A stretch of DNA of 64,000 nt from Ignavibacteriales bacterium (GTDB lineage Bacteria > Bacteroidota > Ignavibacteria > Ignavibacteriales > Melioribacteraceae). The stretch is taken from positions 1 to 64,000 of the forward strand of contig JACKAB010000011.1 of NCBI GenBank assembly GCA_020635285.1, read 5' to 3'. A program made the position numbers and the translations under genes. Shown in pieces: positions 1 through 8,945 of this stretch (positions within the stretch are counted from its first letter, which is position 1; each line of letters begins with the position of its first letter). The notes under the pieces were generated by a model. It was not told the DNA's origin. It worked only from the letters and a program-made list of their open reading frames with translations, and searched no databases.

Positions 1-1476
1 GTTTAAAAACATCTTTTACTTCTACAGTCAATCTAGTATCACTCGTAAATAATCCAATATCCGAATAGAGTTGAGCGGTTTTTTCATTAAAATTACCAGT
101 TGCTAGATAGCAGTAACTTTTCTCAGTTTTATCTTCTGTTCTATTCACCAAGGCAAGTTTAGCGTGGACTTTTAATCCCGGGAAACTATAAAGTACTTCT
201 ATGCCTTGACGTTTCATTTCATCTGCCCAAAGCAGATTGCTCTCTTCGTCAAACCTTGCTTTTAGTTCAACGAAAACTACAACTTTCTTTTTCCGACGTA
301 CAGCTTTAACCAATGCATGAACAACTTCAGATTCTTTTGCAACACGATATTGGGTTATATAAATTGAAGTTACATTTGGGTCATCTGCCGCTTGATCTAA
401 AAATTGTAAAACATAATCATAGGTTTGATAAGGAAAATATAACATAAAGTCTTTGTGAGAAATAGCTTCAAACATGCTTGGGTATTGATCTAACTCGCTA
501 TGGCGTAAATGGGGCAGAGGTTTGTTGTACAAATTAATATTTGGATTTTTAGGAAATGAAAAGAAATCACTAAAACTTAGATATTTACTTCTTGGAGCCA
601 AATCATTTTTATCTATTTTAAATGACTCTGTTAAAAATCGTAAAAATTCTTTAGGAATTTTGGGATCATACAAAAATCTTGAAGGTGCCCCAATACTTCT
701 TTTTTGCAAACTTCGTTTGATTTTCTCAACCAGATTTCCGCTGTACTCGTCATCAATATAAAGTTCCGCATCTCGAGTAAGCTTAATAGAAAATGAATCA
801 ATAACCTTATAGCCTGTAAAAATTGAGTTAAGGTGCAGCCGAATAATATCATCAAGAAAAATTATATAAGTATTATTATCTTCGCTCGGCAGTTCAACAA
901 ATCGAGGTAAATGATTGCTAGGAATTTCCACAATAGCATATTTATTTTGGATGCGTTTTTTTACTTCTCTAGGTTTTGAATTTTTTAACTGAAGTTTAAC
1001 GGCCAAGTATAATCTTCTATTTCTTAAAAATGGTACAATCTTGTTTTTAACTAAAAGAATTGGCTGTATTTGTGGGATGATACGTTCGTCAAAATATTTT
1101 TTTGTAAAACTCTTTTGTTGGTCGCTAATAGTTGTTTCATCAATTATGTGAACATTATTCTTTTTTAGTTCCGGTATTATTTGTTCTCTAAAAATTTGAC
1201 CAAGCTCAACTTGATGTTTATTTACAGTTTTGAAATATCCTTAAGAATTATTGTTGGTTCTAAATGAAGAGCTTGTTGAGTTTTTTTTTTACCAACACTG
1301 GCAATACTTCTTAAACCGGCAACTCGTACTCTAAAAAATTCATCAAGATTTGATGAATAAATTGCAAGAAATTTTATTCGTTCATAGAGCGGAACACGGG
1401 TATCTTTAGCTTCTTGAAGAACACGGTAATTAAACGAAAGCCAACTCAAGTCTCTATTTTTTAGTAATGGCTTCAT
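1..1476 (-). CDS. ppk1: Polyphosphate kinase 1 (partial, frameshifted)
   Basis: Makes inorganic polyphosphate from the ATP gamma-phosphate, reversibly, through a phosphohistidine intermediate. The N-terminal domain (start at 1476, NRDLSWLSFNYRVLQEA) is open to a stop at 1222. The rest continues one frame over to the window edge: it includes VVVFVELKARFDEE and GLKVHAKLALV, the latter holding the histidine that is phosphorylated in the family. The switch lies at a run of four T (1228-1231; AAAA on the coding strand). One more A restores a continuous protein. The C-terminus lies outside the window. The start overlaps the sixA stop by 4 bases (ATGA), so the two are co-transcribed and probably translationally coupled. 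The family assignment is firm. Whether the frameshift is real or a sequence error cannot be settled here, but error is more likely given similar defects elsewhere in the window. Confidence 0.92.
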
Positions 1477-1979
1477 AGTCTTTTGTTTAAATATTTTTTT
1501 GGATACTCAAATAGTATAAGCTTGCCAGTATTGCTTTCCAGCTCTTCCCAACTTTTCAAATCAAAATTAATTTGTACGAAACCACATGTTGGAAGGTTAT
1601 CAATATATTTATCAGATAAATAATTTACCACTAGTGTAAATGTGGGATTATGACCAAAAAGCATTAATCTTTCAATAGTATTGGGTGTCTCATAAATTAT
1701 TCTCATTAAATCTGAAACAACTGAGTGATATATTTTTTCTTCTTTAATAATTTTATTGATTTCATAATTAAATGAATTTGCAATAATTTCAGCAGTAGTA
1801 ATTGCTCTTTTTGCTGAGCTTGAAATAATTAGTTCTGGTTGCTCTATTTTATTTTTTAAAATTTCTCCCATAATGGGAGCGTCTCTCAAACCTCTTTCAT
1901 TTAGCGGTCTGTCAAAATCAGAAAGATTCCCATCTTCCCAACTCGATTTTGCGTGTCTAAGTAAATAAAGAGTTTTCAA
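1473..1979 (-). CDS. sixA: SixA-type phosphohistidine phosphatase
   Basis: A histidine-phosphatase (phosphoglycerate mutase-like) family protein of 168 residues, typical of short SixA proteins. The N-terminal LYLLRHAKSSW carries the catalytic RHG-type motif as RHA. The LNERGLRDA segment follows, with a second histidine in LMLFGHNPTF near residue 110. Known SixA enzymes remove phosphate from phosphohistidine on signalling proteins; the substrate here is unknown. The gene sits directly upstream of ppk1 with a 4-base overlap. That is notable because polyphosphate kinase works through a phosphohistidine, but a functional link is only inference. No signal peptide, so cytoplasmic. Confidence 0.85.
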   Translation of the reverse strand: MKTLYLLRHAKSSWEDGNLSDFDRPLNERGLRDAPIMGEILKNKIEQPELIISSSAKRAITTAEIIANSFNYEINKIIKEEKIYHSVVSDLMRIIYETPNTIERLMLFGHNPTFTLVVNYLSDKYIDNLPTCGFVQINFDLKSWEELESNTGKLILFEYPKKYLNKRL

Positions 1980-1996
1980 AAATAAAATCCTTTCAT

Positions 1997-2605
1997 TTAA
2001 TTTTGTTTTGTAAGTAAACTATACTGTTTGCGTAACTTTGCTAAATTAATCTGTTTTTGTTGTTCCCAGTTTTTAGTGCCGTAATTTGTATAAATCTTTG
2101 TTTCTATAATAAATTGTATATTTCTGTTTATCCAATCAGAATCAGTGAAAATTTTATTTTCTCTTCTTGCCAATTCTAATTTTAACAAATCACTTTTTTT
2201 GAAAAAATCTGTTGAACCAATGTGGCTAACATCGGCATCACAAATTATTTCTTCTAATAAATTATTGGGTTTGTGTGGAATTTTTGTCGCCCGGATACAG
2301 CCTAAAACTACTTCAATTTCCTCTTCAGAACACTCACAAGCTAATAATAAGTTTTTTGCATAGTTTGCGCTAAGTTCTTCATGGTTCGCCCAAGTTTTAA
2401 TATGCCCAATGTCATGCAGCCAAGCTGCCGCAGTTAACAATTCTAGTTCTTTTATTGAAACATTTTCAAATGCAGCAATTATTTTTACCATTTCTACAAC
2501 TTCTTTCACATGGTCAATATTATGATATATATTCTCTGGCGGATTATTTTTGCTAAAATATTCTATCACATGGTTTTTAATTGCTTCAATATTCATTTCA
2601 TTCAA
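1997..2605 (-). CDS. HD-domain metal-dependent phosphohydrolase
   Basis: A 202-residue predicted cytoplasmic HD-superfamily hydrolase. Metal-binding residues are visible as the early histidines of YHNIDHVKEV (about residues 27-36), the HD pair in AAWLHDIGH (about 62-70) and the late aspartate in ICDADVSHIG. Proteins of this layout cleave phosphate esters of nucleotides or related small molecules, but the substrate cannot be read from sequence. Two methionines lie close together at the start (MNEMN); I keep the first. It is 17 bases upstream of sixA on the same strand and may lead a three-gene unit with sixA and ppk1, which would fit nucleotide or phosphate metabolism. Confidence 0.8.
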   Translation of the reverse strand: MNEMNIEAIKNHVIEYFSKNNPPENIYHNIDHVKEVVEMVKIIAAFENVSIKELELLTAAAWLHDIGHIKTWANHEELSANYAKNLLLACECSEEEIEVVLGCIRATKIPHKPNNLLEEIICDADVSHIGSTDFFKKSDLLKLELARRENKIFTDSDWINRNIQFIIETKIYTNYGTKNWEQQKQINLAKLRKQYSLLTKQN

Positions 2606-2923
2606 AATATAAAAATTTAAAAAACAGTTCTATAGTTAAGTTTTTGTTAAGCTCTGAATTATAAAAATAAGCAAAAGAATTTATTTTGATGTGATGAATA
2701 GTAAAAATTGTGTAAAAAGTTTTTTGACCACTAATCAATTATATAGAGTTTTTATGTTGAGATATTAAAAAATAAGAGTGGAAAATTCAAAAAAGTAACA
2801 CAATGAAGGTTTTATTTCTCGTTCAGAATTATAATTTTTACAGATTTATATAGGGGCTTCGGACCCGCAATAATCTTCAACAACAGCAGCAACGGGCACA
2901 GCAAGCTTTTTCTCGGGCGGGCT
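2606..2923. other. Intergenic region between HD gene and cbb3 locus
   Basis: The part from about 2610 to 2840 is AT-rich and shows no gene or obvious structure. The part from 2850 to 2925 is markedly richer in G and C than its surroundings. It holds a short hairpin-like run (GGGGCTTCGGACCC at 2853-2866) and, on the minus strand, an open frame that would add a Cys-rich tail to the neighbouring membrane protein, ending at 2877. See the entry for that gene. No tRNA-like or known RNA fold was recognised. Confidence 0.5.
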
Positions 2924-3583
2924 TTAAAATGGAATACCTAAACTCAATCCACGCAAAATAAAAATTATTGCCAAAATTATTGCAAAGACCGGAATTAATT
3001 TATTGATTTTTGTTCTAACTCCATTGGTAACAAATTTACCTACTAGTGAAGTTGCAAACATAATAGGTGTTGTTCCCAATCCGAATAAAGCCATAAAAGC
3101 AGCACCAGAAATAAAGCTTCCGGTTGTAATGGCCCCAGCTAAGGCAACATAAACAAAGCCGCATGGAAGAAATCCATTCACAATTCCAAATAAAAATAAT
3201 GATTGTGGTGAACCGCTTTTTGTCAATTTCTTAAATGAATTTTTTACAAAACCGCTTACAATTAAATAGGGTTTGGTAACTGATAGTTTCCCTTTAAATT
3301 TTCCAGGTAATAAATAATAAACTAAAATTGTTACACCAAGCGCAATAGATGCATAACGCTGTAAACCGGCAAGTGCAATTCCTTTACCAAATAATCCAAA
3401 GACTGCTCCAAAAAAAGAATAAGTTACAACCCTTCCAAGGTTATATAATAATCTGCTTATAACAAGCTGTGTGTTGCTGCCCTTGCCAATTGGAAGAGCT
3501 AAAGCAATCGGTCCGCACATTCCAACACAATGAAAGCTGCCTAAAAATCCTATTAAAAAGCCACCCCAGATTGAAACATCCAT
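2924..3583 (-). CDS. DsbD/TauE-SafE-type membrane protein of the cbb3 locus
   Basis: A polytopic membrane protein (219 residues, about six membrane segments) of the DsbD_2 / sulfite-exporter-TauE-like group that commonly follows ccoG-ccoH. The conserved HCVGMCGP motif lies in the first membrane segment (about residues 18-25), and a second-half repeat has NGFLPCGFVYVALAGA. The paired cysteines fit a role in copper handling or thiol chemistry during cbb3 oxidase assembly; that role is inference from context. It starts 2 bases after ccoH. The frame ends at 2924 after LGIPF, whereas many relatives continue. One extra T in the run at 2926-2929 would open a tail reading LKPAREKACCARCCCC before a stop at 2877. 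The true C-terminus is therefore uncertain. Confidence 0.8.
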   Translation of the reverse strand: MDVSIWGGFLIGFLGSFHCVGMCGPIALALPIGKGSNTQLVISRLLYNLGRVVTYSFFGAVFGLFGKGIALAGLQRYASIALGVTILVYYLLPGKFKGKLSVTKPYLIVSGFVKNSFKKLTKSGSPQSLFLFGIVNGFLPCGFVYVALAGAITTGSFISGAAFMALFGLGTTPIMFATSLVGKFVTNGVRTKINKLIPVFAIILAIIFILRGLSLGIPF

Positions 3584-3585
3584 GT

Positions 3586-4029
3586 TTATTGTACCATCAA
3601 AATTTTGTTGTTAACAAATGTAGTGGAATCAGAATTCCACTCAACTTTAATTTTCCATAAACCGGGTAAAAGGTTTTCGGTGCTAATATATTGAGAGTTT
3701 AATGTATCAAGTTGAATTGCAACGTTAAGATCTTTATCATTTTCTGAAGGACGATACAAAAATATATTTCCACTAATTCTATTGTTGGAAACATTTTTGG
3801 GGAAATGAAGAGCAATACTATTTTTAACTAATTCAATGTTTAATTTTTCATCAAGTTGTTCCGTGCGCTTAACTTTGTCCATCGTTTTGCTGTATTCAAC
3901 TTCGGCTTCATAATAATCATCTCTAACTAGATTAACATCCTGATTAAATGCAAAATATATAAATGCAAATGAAACCAGCATGAAAACTACAATTGTTAAA
4001 GTAATCCCTGTTCCCCAATCCATTTTCAT
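3586..4029 (-). CDS. ccoH: FixH/CcoH family cbb3 oxidase assembly protein
   Basis: A 147-residue protein with one N-terminal membrane segment (about residues 7-28, GTGITLTIVVFMLVSFAFIY) followed by a periplasmic domain. The segment DDYYEAEVEYSKTMDK after the membrane anchor is characteristic of FixH. The family helps assemble or stabilise cbb3-type cytochrome c oxidase and has been linked to copper delivery. The start overlaps the ccoG stop by 4 bases (4026-4029), and the TauE-type gene follows after 2 bases, so the three form one tight unit. Confidence 0.85.
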   Translation of the reverse strand: MKMDWGTGITLTIVVFMLVSFAFIYFAFNQDVNLVRDDYYEAEVEYSKTMDKVKRTEQLDEKLNIELVKNSIALHFPKNVSNNRISGNIFLYRPSENDKDLNVAIQLDTLNSQYISTENLLPGLWKIKVEWNSDSTTFVNNKILMVQ

Positions 4030-5447
4030 TTTGTTGCTTTCCTTCCTTTTACTTTGCCGAGGAATGAGGTTTTAATAACATCAATTATTTTATTATTAGC
4101 TTTTACAGCAATTTCCACAGGAGTATTTAATTGTTTAATATTTTCTTCAGGCAAGATAATAAAAAATTTACCTTCAGCAATGCCTTGAGGCTGCAGAGTT
4201 AAATCGCCGCTGAGCAATTTAATTTCACCTTCCATATTTTCAAGCTCAAGTGTCGCTGGAATAGTGTTAAATGTTTTATTAATAATTTTTACATCGTACA
4301 AATTACTTAATTTATTTCCTGGTTGTTCTTGTGCCATCAATCCTGCAGTTCTTACAATCGATAATTCAAAATCAGAACGAGTTGCGAGCAGATAAGTAAT
4401 TAAGCTAAAAAGTAATATTAAAAATACAGTATAACTGATTGCTTTTGGAGTAAATATTTTTCGCACCCCAGTTTCAATTTCATTTTTAGATGCATAACGA
4501 ATCAATCCGGTTGGACGTTTAACCTTTACCATAACTTCATCGCAAGCATCAACACACGCTGTGCAGTTTACACATTCAAGCTGTGTCCCGTTTCTAATAT
4601 CAATTCCGGTTGGACAAACATCAACGCACAAATGGCAATCAATACAATCGCCATTATTTTGTTCAACGCCTTTTCTAATTTTTCCTCTTGGCTCGCCTCT
4701 AACATTATCATAATGAATTACAATTGAGTTTGGATCAAGCATTACACCTTGGAGTCTTCCATATGGGCAAATCATTGTGCATACTTGCTCTCTAAAATAT
4801 GCATAGAAGAAGTATACAACACCAGAGAAAATTACCATTGCCATAAATTTTCCAAATACTTCCGGAATTGGTTTTGAAATTAATTCAACTAAACTATCAA
4901 TTCCAATAACCCAAGCCAGAAGGGCATTGCCTATGGCAACTGCCATAATTGCAAAAATTGCATGCTTAAGAGTTTTCTTAAATATTTTATCTCCATCCCA
5001 AGGACGTTTGTTTAATGCACGTTGTTTGCTAGCATCGCCTTCAATTAAGTACTCAACTTTTCTAAAAAGCATTTCCATAAAGATTGTCTGGGGGCAAATC
5101 CATCCGCAAAAAATTCTACCGTAAACAACGGTAAATAAGAACACCGATATTATCATACCAATTATTGCAAGTACGAATAAATGGAAATCCTGCGGCCCAA
5201 ATGAAACTCCAAACAAAATAAATTTTCTACCTAAAATATCTAGCAGCATGAATGGATGCCCGTTTACTTTAATTAAGGGAACAAGAAAAAGAATAGCTAA
5301 TAAAGCTATAGCCACAATTACACGGTAATTATGAAATTTACCACCAGGCTTTTTAGGATAAATCCAAATTCTTTTTCCTTCTTCTGTTACTGTTGCAAGG
5401 TGATCTCTAAATTCTTCTTCTTTGGGTGTTTGTTTTGAGTTGTTCAT
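4026..5447 (-). CDS. ccoG: Cytochrome c oxidase accessory protein CcoG (FixG/RdxA)
   Basis: A 473-residue membrane iron-sulfur protein needed for cbb3 oxidase biogenesis; CcoG homologues reduce copper for the CuB site. Membrane segments lie near residues 40-60, 85-110, 160-180, 195-215 and 335-355. Cysteine clusters are CGWICPQT (about residue 113) and CTMICPYG (about 223), followed by a bacterial ferredoxin-type pair of 4Fe-4S motifs, DCIDCHLCVDVCPTG and ECVNCTACVDACDE (about 262-305). A C-terminal Ig-like domain (about 370-470) is typical of the family. It lies 131 bases after ccoP, separated by a strong terminator, so it probably has its own promoter. Confidence 0.95.
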   Translation of the reverse strand: MNNSKQTPKEEEFRDHLATVTEEGKRIWIYPKKPGGKFHNYRVIVAIALLAILFLVPLIKVNGHPFMLLDILGRKFILFGVSFGPQDFHLFVLAIIGMIISVFLFTVVYGRIFCGWICPQTIFMEMLFRKVEYLIEGDASKQRALNKRPWDGDKIFKKTLKHAIFAIMAVAIGNALLAWVIGIDSLVELISKPIPEVFGKFMAMVIFSGVVYFFYAYFREQVCTMICPYGRLQGVMLDPNSIVIHYDNVRGEPRGKIRKGVEQNNGDCIDCHLCVDVCPTGIDIRNGTQLECVNCTACVDACDEVMVKVKRPTGLIRYASKNEIETGVRKIFTPKAISYTVFLILLFSLITYLLATRSDFELSIVRTAGLMAQEQPGNKLSNLYDVKIINKTFNTIPATLELENMEGEIKLLSGDLTLQPQGIAEGKFFIILPEENIKQLNTPVEIAVKANNKIIDVIKTSFLGKVKGRKATK

Positions 5448-5520
5448 CGGCTTTTAATATCTTTTTATACTATAAAATATTTTAGTAAGTGAAAATTACG
5501 AATATTTCTATATAATAAAA

Positions 5521-5550
5521 AACCCCAATAACTATAAAATTATTGGGGCT
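5521..5550 (-). terminator. Rho-independent terminator after ccoP
   Basis: On the minus strand, CCCCAATA (5548-5541 complement) pairs with TATTGGGG (5530-5523 complement) around a 10-base loop. The stem is followed by a run of T (complement of the A run at 5517-5522). It lies 28 bases past the ccoP stop and before ccoG. It therefore splits the cbb3 locus into structural genes (ccoI-S-NO-Q-P) and accessory genes (ccoG-H-TauE-type). Confidence 0.85.
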
Positions 5551-5577
5551 GAATTTAGATTAAAATTATTCTAAAAG

Positions 5578-6396
5578 TTATTCATACTTGTAAAGTTCGC
5601 CTTCAGGAGCTTTTTGATTTGCTGGATTGGTTCCTCTTAAAGTTAGAATATAACTAGCAACTTCTTGCATTTGTGTTGGGTCTAATTGAGCTTGCCAGCT
5701 AATCATACCTTTTTGAGGGACGCCGTATTTTATTGTTTTGAATAAATCATTGACTTTATTTCCATGAATCCAATAATCATCTGTAAAATTAGGACCAACT
5801 AAACCTTCACCATTCATTCCATGACAGGCAGCGCAATTCTTTACATAAGTATCTTTACCGCTTGCAAGAGCTGCCGCATTATCCAGTATTGTAACGGTTT
5901 CCTCGTTTACAAGCGCACCGCTTCTGTTTAAGATTTCTCTTTCCATAGAAGCAATTTGAACTGCTTCAGCATACTCATCTTCTTGAACATTACCACTTCC
6001 AAGTATATGAAAGTTAACCATATAAACTGCTGCCCAAAGAATACTCCCATAAAAAATTGCCATAAACCAAGGCGGAATCTTATTATTTAATTCTTTTATC
6101 CCGTCATAATCATGATCTAATAAAAGATTTTGTTCTTCATCAATCGGCGGTCTCGAATTTATCATACTCATAAACTTACTGAAACCGGATGCTTCTGCGG
6201 CTTCACTTTTTTCTGAATAAACAAGAATAAGCCACATAATTATTGCAACTAAAAAAGCAGTTAAAGCAACCATGATTTTTATTAGCGATCCAAGATCATC
6301 TCCGCCCTCAACGGCTGTTTCTGCAAGAATAGTTGAGCTAAAAATGAACAACAAAAAAAGTATGGCTGTTATTTTTAATTTCTTAATCACTTTCAT
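5578..6396 (-). CDS. ccoP: cbb3-type cytochrome c oxidase subunit III (mono-heme CcoP)
   Basis: Membrane-anchored cytochrome c subunit, 272 residues, that passes electrons to the CcoNO core. It has a signal-like hydrophobic N-terminus (about residues 8-25), a membrane segment (about 39-61), the CcoP N-terminal signature around IPPWFMAIFYGSILWAAVY (about 110-130), and one cytochrome c domain with CAACHGMNG (about 192-200) and a late methionine in KGMISWQAQL as likely sixth ligand. Proteobacterial CcoP usually carries two c hemes; here only one CxxCH is present. It overlaps the ccoQ end by 14 bases. Confidence 0.92.
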   Translation of the reverse strand: MKVIKKLKITAILFLLFIFSSTILAETAVEGGDDLGSLIKIMVALTAFLVAIIMWLILVYSEKSEAAEASGFSKFMSMINSRPPIDEEQNLLLDHDYDGIKELNNKIPPWFMAIFYGSILWAAVYMVNFHILGSGNVQEDEYAEAVQIASMEREILNRSGALVNEETVTILDNAAALASGKDTYVKNCAACHGMNGEGLVGPNFTDDYWIHGNKVNDLFKTIKYGVPQKGMISWQAQLDPTQMQEVASYILTLRGTNPANQKAPEGELYKYE

Positions 6397-6586
6397 TTTT
6401 GTTCTCTATATTATTTGAAAAATTATCGTTATCTAAAGGAATTTTTTCTAATTCCGAAATATATTCTTTGTCTCTTGTTACAATCCATATAATTGCACCA
6501 ATAAAAACTGAAAGGAATAGAATTAAAGAAATCATTGGAAAAATCCCTACATTTTCTATCGAGCTTAAATAATGTGAAAATTTCAT
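6383..6586 (-). CDS. ccoQ: Small cbb3 oxidase subunit CcoQ-like
   Basis: A 67-residue protein with one membrane segment (about residues 14-36, FPMISLILFLSVFIGAIIWI) and an acidic, polar C-terminus. It lies between ccoNO (8 bases upstream) and ccoP (overlapping by 14 bases). Size, topology and position fit CcoQ (FixQ), which stabilises the interaction of CcoP with the core. Sequence conservation in this family is weak, so the call rests mainly on context. Confidence 0.75.
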   Translation of the reverse strand: MKFSHYLSSIENVGIFPMISLILFLSVFIGAIIWIVTRDKEYISELEKIPLDNDNFSNNIENKNESD

Positions 6587-6594
6587 TTTAATAC

Positions 6595-8721
6595 CTATTT
6601 AGTTTCTGCAACTTTGGTTTTTATATCTGTTCCAAGCCTTTGTAAATAAGCAATAAGCGCAACTATTTCTTTATCAGGTTCTGTAACAATTCCATTTTCT
6701 AATAAATCATTTGAAATTATTTCTGCTTGCTGCATTAACTCTGCATTTGCTTGCGATTCAAATCCTTCAGGATAAGGAACACCGAGAGTTCTCATTGCGG
6801 AAATTTTTGCTTCAAGACTTGATACATCTAATTGGTTTTCTAACAGCCAAGGATAACGAGGCATTAACGAACCAGGCGACATTGAACGTGGATTTTCCAT
6901 ATGAAGATAATGCCACATATTAGAATATTTTCCACCAATTCTGTGTAAATCCGGACCGGTTCTTTTTGATCCCCATAAATGAGGATGATCATAAACAAAT
7001 TCTCCGGCTTTTGAGTACTCGCCATATCTTTCAACTTCTGATCGGAAAGGTCTTACCATTTGAGAGTGGCAGCTATTGCATGCCTCTTTAATATAAATAT
7101 CTCTTCCTTCAAGTTCTAATGGAGTATATGGTTGAACTGAAGCAATTGTTGGAACATTTGAGCTAATGAGGTAGGTTGGAACTATTTCAACCAAACCACC
7201 AATAATAATTGCAACAAAGGCTAATCCAGTAAAAAGTAAGGTTTTAGATTCAAGATATCTATGAATCATTCCGTATTGTAATTTATCAGTTATTGGTCCT
7301 CGCGGAGCGGCTTCTGCTTCTTCATTTGCAACAAAAGAGCCCATACCCATTGTTTTAAATAAATTATAAGAAGCTATTATAATTCCAGTTAAATAAAGAG
7401 CTCCACCAACGGACCTCATTATATACATTGGAACAATTTGTAAAACTGTTTCTAAAAAGTTGGGATATTTTAATAAGCCGAGCGGAGTAAATTCTTTCCA
7501 CATTAATGATTGTGTTATGCCAGCCCACCACATTGGAATAACCCAAACAACTATGCCCAAAGTACCAATCCAGAAATGTACATTTGCTAATTTTTTAGAA
7601 AATAATTCTGTCTTCCACATTTTTGGAACTAACCAATACAACATTCCAAATGTCATAAAACCATTCCAACCTAAAGTACCAACATGAACGTGAGCAGGAA
7701 TCCAATCGGTAAAATGAGCAAGTGCGTTTACACTTTTAAGAGAAAGCATTGGTCCTTCAAAAGTTGACATACCATAAGCAGTAACGCCAACTACAAAGAA
7801 TTTAAGAACGGGATTATCTCTAACTCTATCCCAAGCACCGCGCAATGTGAGCAAGCCATTAAGCATACCTCCCCAGGACGGCATCCATAACATTATTGAG
7901 AAAACTGTTCCAAGAGATTGTGCCCAGTTTGGAATTGCAGAATAAAGCAAATGATGAGGACCAGCCCAAATGTAGATAAATATTAATGACCAGAAATGTA
8001 ATATTGAAAGCTTATATGAAAATATTGGTCGGTTTGCAGCTTTGGGTAAATAGTAATACATCAAACCTAAAAAAGGAGTTGTTAAAAAGAATGCAACAGC
8101 ATTATGTCCGTACCACCATTGAACAAGTGCATCTTGAATTCCGGCATAAACGGGATAACTTTTTGTTAAAGAAACTGGTAATTCAATTGAATTGCCAATA
8201 TGTAAAACAGCAACGGTTACAAAAGTTGCAATGTAAAACCATGCAGCAACATAAATATGTTTTTCTCTTCTTTTCATCAGAGTTCCAATCATATTTACAC
8301 CAAAAACAACCCATACAACTGCAATTAAAATATCAATTGGCCATTCCAATTCAGCATATTCTTTTGAAGTTGTGATGCCAGAAACTAAAGTAACGGCGGC
8401 AAGAACAATAATTAATTGCCATCCCCAAAAGTTAATTTTGCTTAGAGTGTCGTTAAACATTCTTGCTTTTGAAATACGCTGAAGAGAATAATATACACCT
8501 GTAAAAATTGCATTACCAATAAAAGCAAAAATTGCAGCATTAGTATGCAAAGGTCTTAGGCGACCAAAAGTAGTGTACGAGAGTCCCAAGTTTAATTCAG
8601 GGTAATAGAGGGCAACGGCAATCCAAACACCGACCGTTAATGCTACAATTCCCCAAACAATAGTAGCTATTAGGAATAGCTTAACTATCTGGTTATCGTA
8701 ACTGAACTTTTCAACATTCAT
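6595..8721 (-). CDS. ccoNO: Fused cbb3-type cytochrome c oxidase subunits I and II (CcoNO)
   Basis: The catalytic core of a high-affinity terminal oxidase, reducing O2 to water and pumping protons. Residues about 1-470 are CcoN with some 12 membrane segments. Heme and CuB ligand histidines are visible in LRPLHTNAAIF, WWYGHNAVAFFL, GPHHLLYSAIP and IPAHVHVGTLGWNG. Residues about 475-708 are CcoO: one membrane anchor (KTLLFTGLAFVAIIIGGLVE), then a c-type heme site CNSCHSQMVRPF (about 548-559) and a likely methionine ligand in SLMPRYPWL. At 708 residues the length equals CcoN plus CcoO, so this is a genuine fusion as seen in FCB-group bacteria. It lies 35 bases after ccoS. Confidence 0.96.
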   Translation of the reverse strand: MNVEKFSYDNQIVKLFLIATIVWGIVALTVGVWIAVALYYPELNLGLSYTTFGRLRPLHTNAAIFAFIGNAIFTGVYYSLQRISKARMFNDTLSKINFWGWQLIIVLAAVTLVSGITTSKEYAELEWPIDILIAVVWVVFGVNMIGTLMKRREKHIYVAAWFYIATFVTVAVLHIGNSIELPVSLTKSYPVYAGIQDALVQWWYGHNAVAFFLTTPFLGLMYYYLPKAANRPIFSYKLSILHFWSLIFIYIWAGPHHLLYSAIPNWAQSLGTVFSIMLWMPSWGGMLNGLLTLRGAWDRVRDNPVLKFFVVGVTAYGMSTFEGPMLSLKSVNALAHFTDWIPAHVHVGTLGWNGFMTFGMLYWLVPKMWKTELFSKKLANVHFWIGTLGIVVWVIPMWWAGITQSLMWKEFTPLGLLKYPNFLETVLQIVPMYIMRSVGGALYLTGIIIASYNLFKTMGMGSFVANEEAEAAPRGPITDKLQYGMIHRYLESKTLLFTGLAFVAIIIGGLVEIVPTYLISSNVPTIASVQPYTPLELEGRDIYIKEACNSCHSQMVRPFRSEVERYGEYSKAGEFVYDHPHLWGSKRTGPDLHRIGGKYSNMWHYLHMENPRSMSPGSLMPRYPWLLENQLDVSSLEAKISAMRTLGVPYPEGFESQANAELMQQAEIISNDLLENGIVTEPDKEIVALIAYLQRLGTDIKTKVAETK

Positions 8722-8756
8722 AAAAGAGGCTCCTTATATGGTTAATTAGATTTATA

Positions 8757-8945
8757 CTATATTTTTTTGTGCTCTACTTCAGGTTGTTCTTTTTTATTTT
8801 TTTTAACTTCACTATCAAATAAGATACGGACTGATGGAGTATAGTTGTCATCATACTGGCCGGTTTTAACCGACCAGATATATGCTGCTAAAAACATTAG
8901 CGCAACAAACGAACTAAATCCTATTAAAACAAAAATTACTTCCAC
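8757..8945 (-). CDS. ccoS: cbb3 oxidase assembly protein CcoS
   Basis: A 62-residue protein with one N-terminal membrane segment (about residues 3-25) and the short motif WSVKTGQYDD that typifies CcoS. The family is needed to insert redox cofactors into the cbb3 core. The start is GTG at 8945, sharing one base with the ccoI stop (TAGTG), which indicates translational coupling. Confidence 0.88.
   Translation of the reverse strand: MEVIFVLIGFSSFVALMFLAAYIWSVKTGQYDDNYTPSVRILFDSEVKKNKKEQPEVEHKKI

Noticed and set aside
2851..2925. A small structured RNA after the TauE-type gene
   Set aside because: Only a short imperfect stem is present, and the stretch reads as coding in the alternative frame; no known RNA motif recognised.
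7986..8375. 129-residue open frame opposite ccoNO
   Set aside because: Shadow of the conserved oxidase gene; low-complexity composition, no ribosome-binding site.
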